Source: Acestrorhynchus altus (lineage: Eukaryota; Chordata; Actinopteri; Characiformes; Acestrorhynchidae). Taken from it: a stretch of 64,000 nt of DNA. Position 1 is the first letter of the stretch; each line of letters opens with the position of its first letter. The stretch lies in the NCBI GenBank assembly GCA_034509495.1, contig CM067504.1:7452256-7516255 (forward strand), given 5' to 3'. Shown in pieces: positions 1 to 11,574 of the stretch. Position numbers and translations under genes: made by a program. Below the pieces are notes generated by a model, which was given only the letters and a program-made list of their open reading frames with translations, did not search any database and was not told where the DNA came from.

Positions 1-1892
1 CTCAATTCTTATAATCCTTACTCTGTAAATTTGCAAGCTAATTTACATTTACATTTTTTTGGTTAATACAGGCTTTTCCTTCATCAATGATGCCATAAAG
101 CTTATAGCCCTGCTGGGAAAATTCCACCTGCACTAGGCCAGAATTATCTTCACCAAACCTATTTTGGGGGGAGATGCAAAATCCTTTCGTTTTCAACAAC
201 AGTGGTCTTTGTCTCCATATTAAAAATGTAATGAAATTACATTAATGAAATACACAGTAGATGCTTCTTTTTGCAAAGGCAGCAACTCCAGTCCAGTCAG
301 GTGAGAGGATGTTTACTGTTTAAAGAAAAAAATCTAATTAGTTTTAATTAACTCGTGATAAAAATAATGTTTACTGAAGGCAGGAAGGCAGAGGGAGAAA
401 AATACAGGGGAGACTAACCTTGATTTGATTAGAATAGAATAGAATAGAACTATTAAGTAGCAGGTTTGATGGAGGTTAATAAAAAGTGAATTTAATTACA
501 TAAGGCCTGTTACTCATACTAGATATAAACTGATACATTAAATATCATCTATCATGATTTTTTTTCATTGTCTTAGTAATCCACTAAGTAGTCACTCATT
601 TAATCTTAAAGGGTTTCTCTTAAAGGGTCATGCAAAAGGGCATGTAAAGTTGAGTAGATACCCTCAAGACTGAACAGAGAATTCAGTACTGCTGATTTAA
701 AAATCACGTTGTCTAGAATACTCAATTAGTCAAAATACAGGTTTCTGCATTTTAAGCATATTTGGGACCGGCTACTGTAAGTAACAAATGGCTTTGCTTA
801 ACCCTCGTGTTGTCTTAATATTCTGTATATACCCCATAACCTATAGATCCTAAGATACAAATAGATTAATTGAGTTTTAACCCTCCAATCTACTTTTCTA
901 GTTAGGTTATGTATAATATTAGATATGTGTCTGTCCAATATCAAATAAAATCAAATTTATATATATAGCGTCTTTTATAACTGATGTCACAAATCAGCTT
1001 TACAGAGATGTATAAAAATTATCAAGATGATCAACAATAATAAAACATAAGCTATAAAGAAGATAAATAAAAGGTAACAAAGATTAAAATAAAAACAGAA
1101 AGGATAAAGACATAAGAATAAAGGATAAAGACATAAATATAAAGAATATAAGTGATCTGCATGAAAATATCACAGAAATTCTTCTAAAACACATTTTACC
1201 AAACTAAAGTTATGGAATATTTTTATCAGTTCTTCAGGTGTCTGTCTGTCAACTACAAGTTATGTTTCAATCCATTTTTCAGGGAATCATCCAGTAAGCC
1301 TTGAGCTTTGATGTGTTTCCTGTTGTAATTATGAAGATTACCAATGTTTTGGTTTTCAAACTCACAGATGACAATATAGAGAATATCGTATGGGGAAGAG
1401 AAAGGAGAAAAGAATGTAGAAAAAATATCCAAACAGTAAATTTACAATCTTTTCAAGAGGAGAGAATGTCCTGGTGGCCTTTTAGTTATAAATTCTGAGC
1501 TTTGGGATTTCACGATAACAGAAGATATTTGCATTGAGCCTTGTTGAGATGAAGCAGTTTTATGTGATATGTTCTTACAAACAGTATTCTGTGACAAACT
1601 CCATCCCAAACATTTGTCATAAAATGTGTTTTCATAAAATAGAAGCGTGTTGAATAAAATATGTTTAAAGGCCAGTTTACAATGGAGTTTATTGCACTTG
1701 AAATCCACCACATTTTTCAAAAACTAAGGTGAGTATGTAAATAAAAAATGAGTTGACAGCACCTGCTGAAAACCAGAATCATGCAGAGAGCCAGAGAGAC
1801 CAGTTTTTGTTTCTTAGCAGTAGGTGTCGCTGTTTTGCTCATTTTTCTTGTTTCTCTGCTTTCTACAAAAAGACAGTAATTTCACTCCATAA
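1..1892. other. AT-rich intergenic DNA, no gene seen
   Basis: No reading frame here looks like a conserved protein. The stretch is AT-rich and holds a short AGAAT pentanucleotide run near 432-449 and one LINE-tail remnant, listed separately. The short frames present are of the length expected by chance. Confidence 0.6.
945..1010 (-). mobile_element. L2-type LINE 3' tail remnant
   Basis: Read on the minus strand, the segment runs GTAAAGCTGATTTGTGACA, then a block like AAAGACGCTATA, then AAATTTGATTTTATTTGAT. This is the typical teleost L2/Maui LINE 3' end: GTAAAGCTG...TGTGACA, a GCGCTATA-like block and a short AAATTTGATTTGATT tail. A better-preserved plus-strand copy of the same tail ends at 42985. 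Only the tail is recognisable. Confidence 0.5.
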
Positions 1893-2401
1893 ATGTTTGG
1901 TTCATTGCTGGTAGAATCTACCATCTTGTATGGTGTGGTCTGCTGGGCCAGTAGTATCTCGACGGCAGACAGTAAGAGACTGAACAAACTCATAAAGAGG
2001 TCCAGTTCTGTCCTGGAAAGCCCCTTAGACCCAATGCAGATGGTGGGAGACAAGCTGGCATTCATGCTGGAAATGACTCCCACCCCATGCATGAGACTCT
2101 GGCAGCACTGGGCAGCTCCTTCAGTGACAGGCTACTTCACCCTAAGTGTGTGAAGGAGCGGTATCACAGGTCCTTCCTCCCTGCTGCTGTTAGACTCCAC
2201 AACCAGCACTGCTCTCAGCAGACCACAGACAAACACATTTAACTCCACACACTATTAGAGTTTTCAGTGTTGCATAACATTTCCAATTTTCTGTAAATCA
2301 TCTGTATAGTTTTTATTTGTTTATTATTCATAAGATTAATATTGTAGATCTCCTATAGTATTTCTTATACTGAGTGCATTGTTTCTTATCTTATCTTATC
2401 T
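1893..2401 (+). mobile_element. Non-LTR retrotransposon 3' end (Rex1/CR1-like)
   Basis: A frame from 1893 reads LYGVVCWASSISTADSKRLN and then KLIKRSSSVL, the region after the RT domain in fish CR1/Rex-type LINEs. After a frameshift near 2085 the family C-terminus continues in another frame (HETLAALGSSFSDRLLHPKC, then VKERYHRSFLPAAVRLHN). The element ends in an AT-rich 3' UTR and a (CTTAT)n tail at 2383-2401. It is truncated at its 5' end and not functional. A related 3' end lies at 37660-38172. Confidence 0.7.
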
Positions 2402-2527
2402 CAATTGCCCAGCCATACTGTGTTAACAAGATTAGTATTATCAAAGGGAAGGGAATGTAATAAAACTAAGTAAAGTTATTTGATTTGTCCAGCAGATGGT
2501 ACTACAGTGCTCCCAATGTAATACCTT

Positions 2528-2529
<2 letters not shown>

Positions 2530-2562
<33 letters not shown>
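2530..2562. repeat. (GA)n microsatellite
   Basis: An uninterrupted AG dinucleotide run of about 33 bases. Confidence 0.95.
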
Positions 2563-2565
<3 letters not shown>

Positions 2566-2667
2566 GCCAGCTCCATTCACCCTCAGTCCCAAATGATACC
2601 CTAAGCCCTGTGGTCCTCCTCCAAGTCACATACATACACACACCAGGGAAATCTAGAATAGCCAATT

Positions 2668-2869
2668 CACCTTACATTTGTGGCATTTAGCAGACTCTCT
2701 TATCCGCATCAGCGTACAAGGTTAGTCAGAGGTGGGCAGAGTACAGAATAGTGCTAGGAGTCTTGCCCAAGGACTCTTATTACAGCATATTCACCCAGAC
2801 TGGGAATCAAACACACATGTTGTGGTGGCTCACTGGTGGTGTTATCTGTTGCGCCACACCAACCACCTT
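2668..2869 (-). mobile_element. tRNA-derived SINE, minus strand
   Basis: On the minus strand the 5' end reads GGTGGTTGGTGTGGCGCAAC. It contains TGGCGCAACAG, which fits the RNA polymerase III A box, and downstream a B-box-like TTTGATTCCC. The tail region contains GGATAAGAGAGTCTGCTAAA followed by ATGCCACAAATGTAA. The same family is present at 20112-20318 on the plus strand, and a tail fragment lies at 23881-23935. The match between copies on opposite strands supports a dispersed retroposon. Confidence 0.8.
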
Positions 2870-3613
2870 ATAGCCATGTTTTTAGAATGTGGAAACCCTC
2901 AGAGACAAGGGGAGGATAAATGGGAGAACATGGAAACTCCACCCAGATAAGGGCTCATACTCAAGACCCCAGCACTGAGAGGTGAACAAACTAACCACCA
3001 AGCCACTGTGCCATCCACAGTGCACCTATAGTGCACCCATAGTGTGCAAGTCTTTAAGAGCATCAGGTTTTATAAAGTGTTCAAAGCAGACAGACGTGAC
3101 CCTCACACAGCTTTCCATTTTCTCTTTCAGTAGGAAGTATACAACATAACATACACTAACTGACAAGGGTTTTATATACATCATAATTCCAGCTGTTTTT
3201 GATTTGGTTTATGTCTAAAAATAGCATTAGTTAATGTAATGAGGAAATGTATAGATGTCTGGCTTATATTTAGACCTTAATTTCTTAAGTAAATATTGAC
3301 CCATAATAACCACACACTTAGATTGGTCACAACTGCTGATAAAAGAGAATTGTTTGTAACAAAACAATGAGTTTAATAAGGCGCTTGTGACAAATAGACC
3401 ACACAAGGACCTCCGGACTGCAGGTGTGTCATTTGGGACTGTGGGAAAGTTAGGTTGATATTAGATATTCAGTGGATATTTTGTCCCTCCTCTTACCCAA
3501 AAATAGCGTCCAAAACTAACTGATATTACATTTTCTTATTGTGGAGCAACAGCAAATAAACTTCAAATAAAACTACAATTATCAATCTGTTAAAACTGAG
3601 GACACTCTTAAGG

Positions 3614-3836
3614 TTAGTCCTTAATTTTCCTTTTTCCCTGTTCTTCAGTGGGTTTCAAATATGTATTGATAACACCGGTTCTAGCTTGTATGATGGCCTG
3701 GGAGAACCCATCATTGTTCTCAAGCTCAGAAACAATTAATGAAAACAGTTGTGTGATTAAAGAGGTGGAAGGCCTCTCATCCTCGTCGCTGCCAGAGGGT
3801 GCTCCAGCTCCAAAGTATTTTGGTAGTGCCCCTATA
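3614..3836 (-). other. Possible terminal coding exon or exon relic, unrecognised
   Basis: On the minus strand an AG acceptor-like site (GCAAATATAG) precedes a frame of about 73 codons ending in TAA at 3614. The frame begins GALPKYFGAGAPSGSDEDER and is followed by a leucine-rich stretch and a basic end (QGKRKIKD). The charged, low-repeat composition looks more protein-like than neighbouring frames. I do not recognise the family. The polypyrimidine tract is weak and no upstream exon was identified, so this may be a chance frame or a relic. Confidence 0.25.
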
Positions 3837-4244
3837 TTTGCAATGAAATACAATATAGACTCACAGAGCCATATACACTACATTTATTCTTGCACAATAT
3901 ACATTTATTAAAATAATGGATCATGCAATATTTTCACTAAATAACATCATATTAGCCTATACAAGTTAGTGTCACTGTTTCCACTTGTTACAGTTCTGCT
4001 GACACAGATTGATTTGATTGATTCACCTGCTCCCCTCTACACAGAGCTTCACCCTCCTCCAACAAATGTAATAAAAAAAAGTATTATATACATATGTAAT
4101 GATGACTGTATGAACAGGTTAACTCAGTTGAGCAATATACTATATGCTGCCATTAGGCATGACATTAACTTTCACTGTTACACAACTGCACATATCAGCC
4201 ATACCTGATCTAGACTTTGATTAAAGAAAATGAGGACTGTGTGA

Positions 4245-4418
4245 GGTCACCAACCCTGCTCCTGTAGAGCTACTCCCTGCAGACTTTAGATTCAACCCTA
4301 ATCTGCCCACCTGATCCAACTAATTACTGCTTCAGAGGTTGGCTGAATGGAATGTGTTAGATAATGCCTGGAGTTGAACCTGCAGGAAGGTAGAATGTCA
4401 GGAGCAGTGTTGGTGACC
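4245..4418. mobile_element. Palindromic MITE
   Basis: The element starts GGTCACCAACCCTGCTCCTG and ends with the near-perfect reverse complement (CAGGAGCAGTGTTGGTGACC). The inverted similarity continues inward through CTGCAG...TTCAAC, giving arms of about 45 bases around a short centre. This is the form of a non-autonomous DNA transposon; the type is common in teleost genomes. No transposase frame is present. Confidence 0.7.
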
Positions 4419-4568
4419 CTTTGTGTAAAATATGTAAAATGTTGGATGTTTCAAAACATCTGCTTCTAAATAGTGACAAAAGAAAGGTTCTCATGTTGAC
4501 CCTCAAAACTACAATAAATAAATGACCATGTTAAATCTCCGATTTATCTGTTACTTAGTTTAGTTAAA

Positions 4569-4700
4569 ATGCTGCAGCAAGGTTTCATACTAAAACTAAA
4601 TATTTATCATATCAGTCCAGTTCTATCAGTACTGCATTGGCTTATGGTGAATTCCTGTATTGATGACACAATTCCTCCACTGATATTTAAACTCCCACAT
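4569..4700 (+). mobile_element. Small LINE reverse-transcriptase-region scrap
   Basis: The frame contains YHISPVLSVLHWLMVNSCID, which resembles the HITPVLKSLHWLPVKFRID signature near the end of L2-type LINE proteins. Nothing else of the element is retained. Confidence 0.45.
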
Positions 4701-7229
4701 GGGCTCAAGACGCAAGATCATATTTCTGATTACATCTCTGTGATCTGCATAGACATTGTAGAGACCATTAAAAATTTATATGAGACATAGAACATTTAGG
4801 TCTATTTGAGACCCGGGTAAAATGCAACTGGTGCAGAGTGTGTATGTTTCTGGCTCACGACCAATGTATTCTATCACTGGTTTGAACCAGCAGTAAGTGC
4901 TGATAGAGGGAGGCCATTGGCTAACTGGCTCTGTCAAGTGCATGCTAGATTTATCTAGAGAGACTGATAAGTGCTTACCTTTGAAGCATGTTTTCGCCAT
5001 TGGGCAATGTCCATGTTCACAGTGTGTCTCTGTTTATTCCGCCCTTATCTCTCTCAAGAAAGTTGTGTTTGGAATCTTTCCTGGAATTGCATATCTTGTG
5101 ATGTGAATTGGTCTTAAAATGAACATAATCAGTTATTTAATTAATCATAGATAGTTGATATGGTAACTTAGGGTAATATAAAATTTGCTAAAAATAAAGA
5201 CTTGAAACATTATTTAAACATGCAATGATGTAAACATCCTGTCATTGGTATACAAACTAAAGTGATTCTAAACGTATTTCATGACAAGTAACTGAAGTTC
5301 CATTGAAATCCATACTCATGTTTTGTGCTTCAGACATGTTTATTAGAAGACAAGGGGACATACAAGTGAAATGGAAAGAAAGAGATGTATTGGTAAATGC
5401 AAGAAAAACAAAGGTGAAAAATTATCATATTGTTGACTTTAAATTTTAATTATCTGAGGAACTGGAGCACCATACTGAGCACTGACAGTAGTGGACTGCC
5501 TTGAAATACATTTTTCTACCCTAAAATGTAGTTAGCAAACATTTATACGGCCCACTTTTATCCCAGATCTTCTCATATGTAGTCAAATCTCTGTACCACC
5601 TGTCACTCTATAACTGTATATCTGTAAAGCTTTTAATATAGTTTATTAAATATATAAAATTATTTTCAATTAGTTGAGTTTAAATGTATTGCCAACATAT
5701 ACATACTGAAACAAAACAGGAAAATCAGCAAAATCCTGCAACTCATTCCCATTCCTTTCTCCCAAATTCAGATTCAAATTCACCTCCGTAAAGTTACTGT
5801 GGCCATTTATGATCCAATCAGCAACATTCCTTCTATCACCTTTCACAATACTACAAACCCCTACACCTAACAACTAAAGTTGCTGTGGCTGTTTATGATC
5901 TGATCAATGTTTTCTTAAAGTCTGAATTGAAATGAAGCAGGAAGTTGGCAACATGCTACATTTAACAGTTATACATTGGACCCAACCCATTCCCTTCACC
6001 CATACTTCTTTTATATGTTAATCGCATCAGTTTAAAACACTCAACATATCTTGTATGACATTATTTCAGGATTACAAAAAGATGAAAAAGTATGATAATA
6101 GTACAACATCAACAACCATATACTGTATCATTTTTAAAAATTATTCTTATTTAAAAATTTTGATAAACCATGATATATATATATCATATACCATGATATC
6201 AATTCAGACATGTCTTGAAGTTCTTAGTACTGTATACTGTTCCTTTCTGGTTTTGCCTCAGAGAAAATGGGTTCTTGTCATTGAATTTGGGTTTTCTTCA
6301 TCTTTCTCGGCAGTTTTTTTTTATTATTTATTTTTGTTTGTTGCCACATTTGCCTCTGGCTTGTGGAAATCATGACTTGGACATCAGATTCTCTGCTTCA
6401 ACTGTCTCAGCTGACCATTTACACAGTCCATGGAGGTTTTTTCTTTTTCTTTTTCTTTTTTTTCTTTTTTTTCTTTTTCTTTCTTTGATTGGTTTCATAT
6501 TTTGCAGGATTAAGATACTGAAAACTATTAGTTTAATTTGATTCATCTTTGTAATCCTTTCTCTGAGTGTTTGTTAGTGGCAGAGAGACATGTGAAGCCC
6601 CCCATGCTCTGAAATAACTTTTTAGGTAAATGTTTCTATCTTTCACAATTGTAAAAATTCTTTTAGGGAATGTGAACAATCATTTTTTTCAACAAGCTGT
6701 TTCACAGAGTGTTACATATTTGTCTTTATCTGGGGTTAATTACCCCAAAATCATGGTACAAAGTAAAAGTACAGAGTACAGAGATTCACGCAATGAAATA
6801 ACATTGCATAGCCCATGTGCGTGAGTCTGTATAACACTCAGTAGCTTGACGTCAAACGTTTGTGGAAAGTTGCCAAGTCTTGTGACATCTGTCCAGATGC
6901 CCCTATGCAATAGCTGCTGCTTCTGATATTAGATACAGTATTCGATGGAAAATTGAAAATCATTCAAATTTGGCACTTAACCTAAATAAGACTGTGATAC
7001 TTCATAAATTGCAGTATGCATTTCTGTAAAACTTGACTGGACCATAGAAGGCATTCTTCAACAGCTTCCCATTAAAAAAAATATATAGTGTAAAAAATAT
7101 TGTGATAAAAGAATTATAGACCATGCACTCAACCTTTGCATAAAATAGCCAAGACCACAGACTCTAAAAGCCAAAATCTGCATGAAATTTTGGATTTCAT
7201 GTCATCTTCTGTAAAGTATTCACACTATC

Positions 7230-7960
7230 AGGACACCCTGATTGCAAAAGCAATAAAAGCTCACTGACCTTGAACATGGTAGGATTGTTGAGCTGCATAA
7301 CCAAGGCCTCTTACAATGTGCCATTGCGGCTTAGCTTGGATGCAGTAAGACTGTCATTTTGCATTTCTTAAAAGATCCTGGTGGATATGAAACAAAAACG
7401 TGATAGTCAAGTCAAGTGGTAAACCCAAACAAATGTCCCTAGCACTGAGCCACAGGATCCAATTGGCTGTCCATCAAGACATGGACAAACCTCAACCCAA
7501 ATAAAAGCCATTTACTGGTGCTGACTGCAGCTCAATAAATATCAGATGGCATCTGTGAGAGAAGGCTTCAAACTACAAAGGCCCTTAATAATGTTTCAAA
7601 GGCCCCTGATCTTAATCTGATTGAGAACATTTGGAAGTGGATAACAAGGGAAGTTTACCAAAATGAACAGGACTTCAGTGCCAGACAGTGGAAGGTTTTC
7701 ATGAAGCCATCTTCAACACTTGGAGCAACGTTCCCATGAGCCTCCTGGAAACACTTGAATCAAACATGCATAACTGAAGTAATCAACAAAAACGGTGGAG
7801 CTACTCATTACTGAGTCCTTTTAGTTGCACTTTGATTTCTGTTTTGATTTTTTATTTGATTTTTAAACTTTTGATTTTAAAATTCAAACTTTTGATCAGC
7901 TGATGAACAACCTTTTTCAGTTAAATTGTCATTTTCAATAAATTGCCTGCTCAAAATGTT
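7230..7960 (+). mobile_element. Degraded Tc1/mariner transposon
   Basis: Conceptual translation across frames gives pieces of a Tc1-type transposase. The clearest are ALEHGRIVELHNQGLLQCAI-like text near 7270-7330 (family helix-turn-helix region) and PDLNLIENIWKWITREVYQN at about 7608-7670. The latter matches the PDLNPIENLW block around the second catalytic Asp of the Tc1 DDE domain. Multiple frameshifts and stops make it inactive. Exact terminal repeats were not resolved. Confidence 0.6.
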
Positions 7961-8088
7961 TTGTCTGTTGTGCCCATTTTTAAGCATTGTCAAGCTCTAC
8001 TTAGATCCAATATCCAACAATGCAAAATGCAAATTCTAGCAATTTTTTAACTGGTCAGGATTGTATGTCGATCCATTGTAAATTATGT

Positions 8089-8420
8089 GATGCAGTTAGG
8101 TGCCCTGCTCATTGAGAAGTGCCCCTCCAGTGGATAAAATATGATGCAGTTTGGTGCCCCGATCACGGAAAAGTGCCGTACAGTGGGTATAATGTGGTAT
8201 AGTTAGTTGCAGTGCGCATGGAGAAGTGCCCTTCTTGTGGATAAAAAGTGATGCAGTCAGGTGCCCCTCTAATGGACAAATGCCCCTCCAGTGGATAAAA
8301 TTTGAGGCTGTTTGTGCCCCAGTAATGCAGTAGTTCTTCAGTAATATAATTTAATACGTTTAGGTACCCTGATCATGGAGGAGTGCCTATCCCATAGATG
8401 AAATGTGAGGCAGTGCTTTT
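8089..8420. repeat. Minisatellite, about 53-bp unit, six diverged copies
   Basis: The unit follows the pattern GATGCAGTTAGGTGCCC, then TCATGGAGAAGTGCCCCTCC, then AGTGGATAAAATATG. It recurs at roughly 53-base spacing with many substitutions. The array begins right after the AACTGGTCAGGATTGTATG block that follows the Tc1 remnant. Confidence 0.75.
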
Positions 8421-9724
8421 TGTAGAAGGAAGATATAAGAAATTCAATCTATATTTGTTGGCTCAGTCCATATATGACTGGCCCTTTGATATTTTGAAGG
8501 AAAAGTAGTCATTTAGTTTAATCAACTTTAGATTAGATCCAGTCAGACTGATTAAAATTACTAGGACCAAAGTCATAAATACTGCATGTAGACAAACTAC
8601 ACATAATGTGGCTTCTGGTCCTATACTGTAGTGTTTGGCCTCATTTATCCAAATGCCAATGCTTGGACAAGAAGAATTGCTATTTGTGTTTATATTTTTC
8701 AGTGTAATTTGTAAGATATACAATAAGATACAATAATCCTTTATTAGTCCTGCAGTGGGTAAATACACAATTTGGTATGTGCATTTTTTATACTTTTAAA
8801 TATGCATTAAAAAATGTCTTATACTGTTACACTCCAGACTTCAGTCTGTAATATCTGGCTCTAGTCTGCACATTTTTTGTCACTCAGAGAGAGGCATGAA
8901 CAGTTGGAGAGAGAATCAAGTAGAGTGTGATGGGCACAGACTCTTACTTGTCCTTCAGAGAATCTAGAACAGCAATCATTAGATTTTTTTTGGCCAAAAG
9001 TGAACACACAATTATTGACTTTAAATTGTTTTGTGGGTTTTCTATGTGAAAAAAGTTAATAAATACATAACAGGAAACAAAGTATGGCACAATTATGGTT
9101 TATTTCATGAATTAAACATATTTCAATATGTTAACCATAACATTAAGACATAAACAGTAATTATGCATTACATTTTCATCCAAACATTTTCATATAATTA
9201 TGTATAATATATATTTTTATTATTGTGATCTAAGTTAAATATATATTAACATCACATGGTGCTCTTAATAATAAACTACATATATCAATTTCAAAGCAAC
9301 AAAGGCCAAGGAAATACAAAAATAATCAAAAACATCTAGAAAAGTCAAAAGACATAAAAAATGTCCACTCTCAGATAGGAGATGTGGAATGACATAAATA
9401 TCAAATATTCCTCAATACAGCAACTAAGTATTTTGGAGCATGCAGTTGGTAATTAATATACAATTTATTAATAACTTAAAATGTTAAATAACACATCCAT
9501 TTTACTGTACCTACTATGCCTTAATAGTTTTCTGTTTACATTAATTATAGTGTATGATAATGTGCATTTATAAAGCATATCAATGGGTTTCAATATATGA
9601 ACCTGTTTCATTCCTCCCAGTTTCTCTTTTGCATTGATTGATATAACAGAAAACTCTAAATATGAAAATACTGCTTACATACATACTGCCTTATCTTCTG
9701 TTGTCTAATTGTTGTGGCATAGCC
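8421..9724. other. Intergenic DNA and pck1 3' flank
   Basis: No other gene is seen. The part nearest 9724 is expected to be the pck1 3' UTR. Minus-strand AATAAA hexamers occur at 9469-9464 and, farther off, near 9100, and a TTATTTAA AU-rich motif occurs near 9484. Which poly(A) signal is used cannot be decided from sequence alone. Confidence 0.4.
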
Positions 9725-11508
9725 TTACAGGTGTTTTACTCTCTGTTTTAGCATTTCTAGTTGTGTTTCCATTTCTATTGGCAAATCACTGTTAATCTCA
9801 TGATCAAAGTACTGCTGAATATCCTCAGTTTCTTTCTCCCAGAAATCTCTGGAGATGTCAAAGAGTTCATCTACATTGACTCTGTCTTTTAGACCACTCA
9901 AATTCAGGGAGCCATTAGATGGGAGGTAGCCCACAGCAGAAGGCATGGCCCCAGCTTCGCCATTCAACCTGTTGAATATCCACTCTAGGACACGGATGTT
10001 CTCTCCATAGCCAGGCCACAGGAATGTTCCAGATGGATTCTTGCGGAACCAGTTTACATGAAAAATCTTGGGAAGCTTAGCATTGGGGCGCTGTTCCATG
10101 CCAAGCCAGTGAGTGAGGTAATGGCCAAAGTTGTAGCCAAAGAAAGGACGCATAGCGAACGGGTCATGCATTATGACCTTGTCTGTGCACAAAACAAGGA
10201 AAAGGCAAAATAAGTAAACATTTTTTCACTTGCAATATATGCTTTGTAATTTCCCAAATTTGTACTTACTTTTATGTTCGGCTGCAGCTGTTGCCTCAGA
10301 CCTCATAGTGGCACCTACAAAGACTCCATGCGCCCAACTAAAACTTTCGTAGACTAGGGGCACACCCTCTGGCCTGCGCCCCCCAAAAATGATGGCCTCA
10401 ATTGGTACGCCCTCAGGAGATTCCCAGTTTGGGTCAATGATGGGGCACTGACAAGCAGGGGTACAGAACCGGGAATTGGGATGGGCACTGGGTTCACCTT
10501 CAACATAGATTAAAGAGTATTTAATACCAGCAAGGAAAGAAAAAGCATTGAGACTGAAACACAAACAGAGACACAGTAAAAGTGAAACAGTGAAAACACC
10601 TTCTTCTGGTGTCCATGGTTTGTTCTTCCATGAAGTGATGGTCACTCCTTCTGGTAGCTTGTGGTCCATGCCCTCCCAGTAAATACCTCCATCACTAGTC
10701 TCTGCTACATTAGTAAATATTGTGTTCCTACAGATGGTTTTCATTGCATTAGGGTTGCTTTTGACAGATGTTCCAGGAGCGACACCAAAGAAGCCATTCT
10801 CTGGGTTGATGGCTCTAAGATTGCCTATAAAAAACAGAAAAAGAATAATATGGATGTGCCAAATAACCTATCATATACTATTTTACGTTTTAAATCAATT
10901 TTATGGATACAGTAGTGAATTTATAATGATGGAAAAAATAATAAACTGTTATTTACCATCTTTGTCAAACTTCATCCAGGCAATGTCGTCTCCCACACAT
11001 TCAACCTTCCATCCAGGCAGGGTAGGACTCAGCATGGCCAGGTTTGTCTTTCCACAAGCACTCGGGAATGCAGCCGCAATGTACTTCTTTTGGCCAGCAG
11101 GGTTAGTTACTCCCAGGATCTATGTGAAGTTTAGTCAATAATAGTCATACATTAGATTGTAAGTCAAGTATTTTCTGTTTCAAAATACCTCCAAGTTAAT
11201 GTAGTTATGAAATTTTTTGAGGAGTATTTTTCCTTAATTGAACTAGTCAGGTAACATTGATAAAATACTGCCTAAATTAATTCTAGAAGTGACATATATA
11301 TATTAAGTTCTTACAAGCATGTGTTCAGCCAGCCAGCCCTCTTCTTTAGCTATGCGAGAAGCAATACGCAGAGCAAAACACTTCTTCCCAAGCAGTGAAT
11401 TTCCACCATACCCACTGCCAAAGGATACAATCTTCCTTTGGTCAGGGATATGAGCAATCAGGGTGAGTTGAGGATTACAAGGCCAATTGTTCACAAGTGG
11501 TTCTATGG

Positions 11509-11574
<66 letters not shown>

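Larger units (their letters stand above)
2870..7229. other. Intergenic stretch with scattered repeat remnants
   Basis: No complete gene is visible. Entries within this stretch are a possible orphan exon (3614-3836), a palindromic MITE (4245-4418) and a LINE scrap (4569-4700). A T/C-rich homopurine-homopyrimidine tract lies at about 6436-6486. The rest is AT-rich with only short chance frames. Confidence 0.5.

Noticed and set aside
6055..6541. Two overlapping hydrophobic frames of over 100 codons
   Set aside because: They run through a T/C-rich low-complexity tract; the Phe/Leu richness comes from that composition.
10661..11141. Plus-strand frames of 84 and 139 codons
   Set aside because: Both are opposite to pck1 exons 6 and 7 and are shadows of the real gene.
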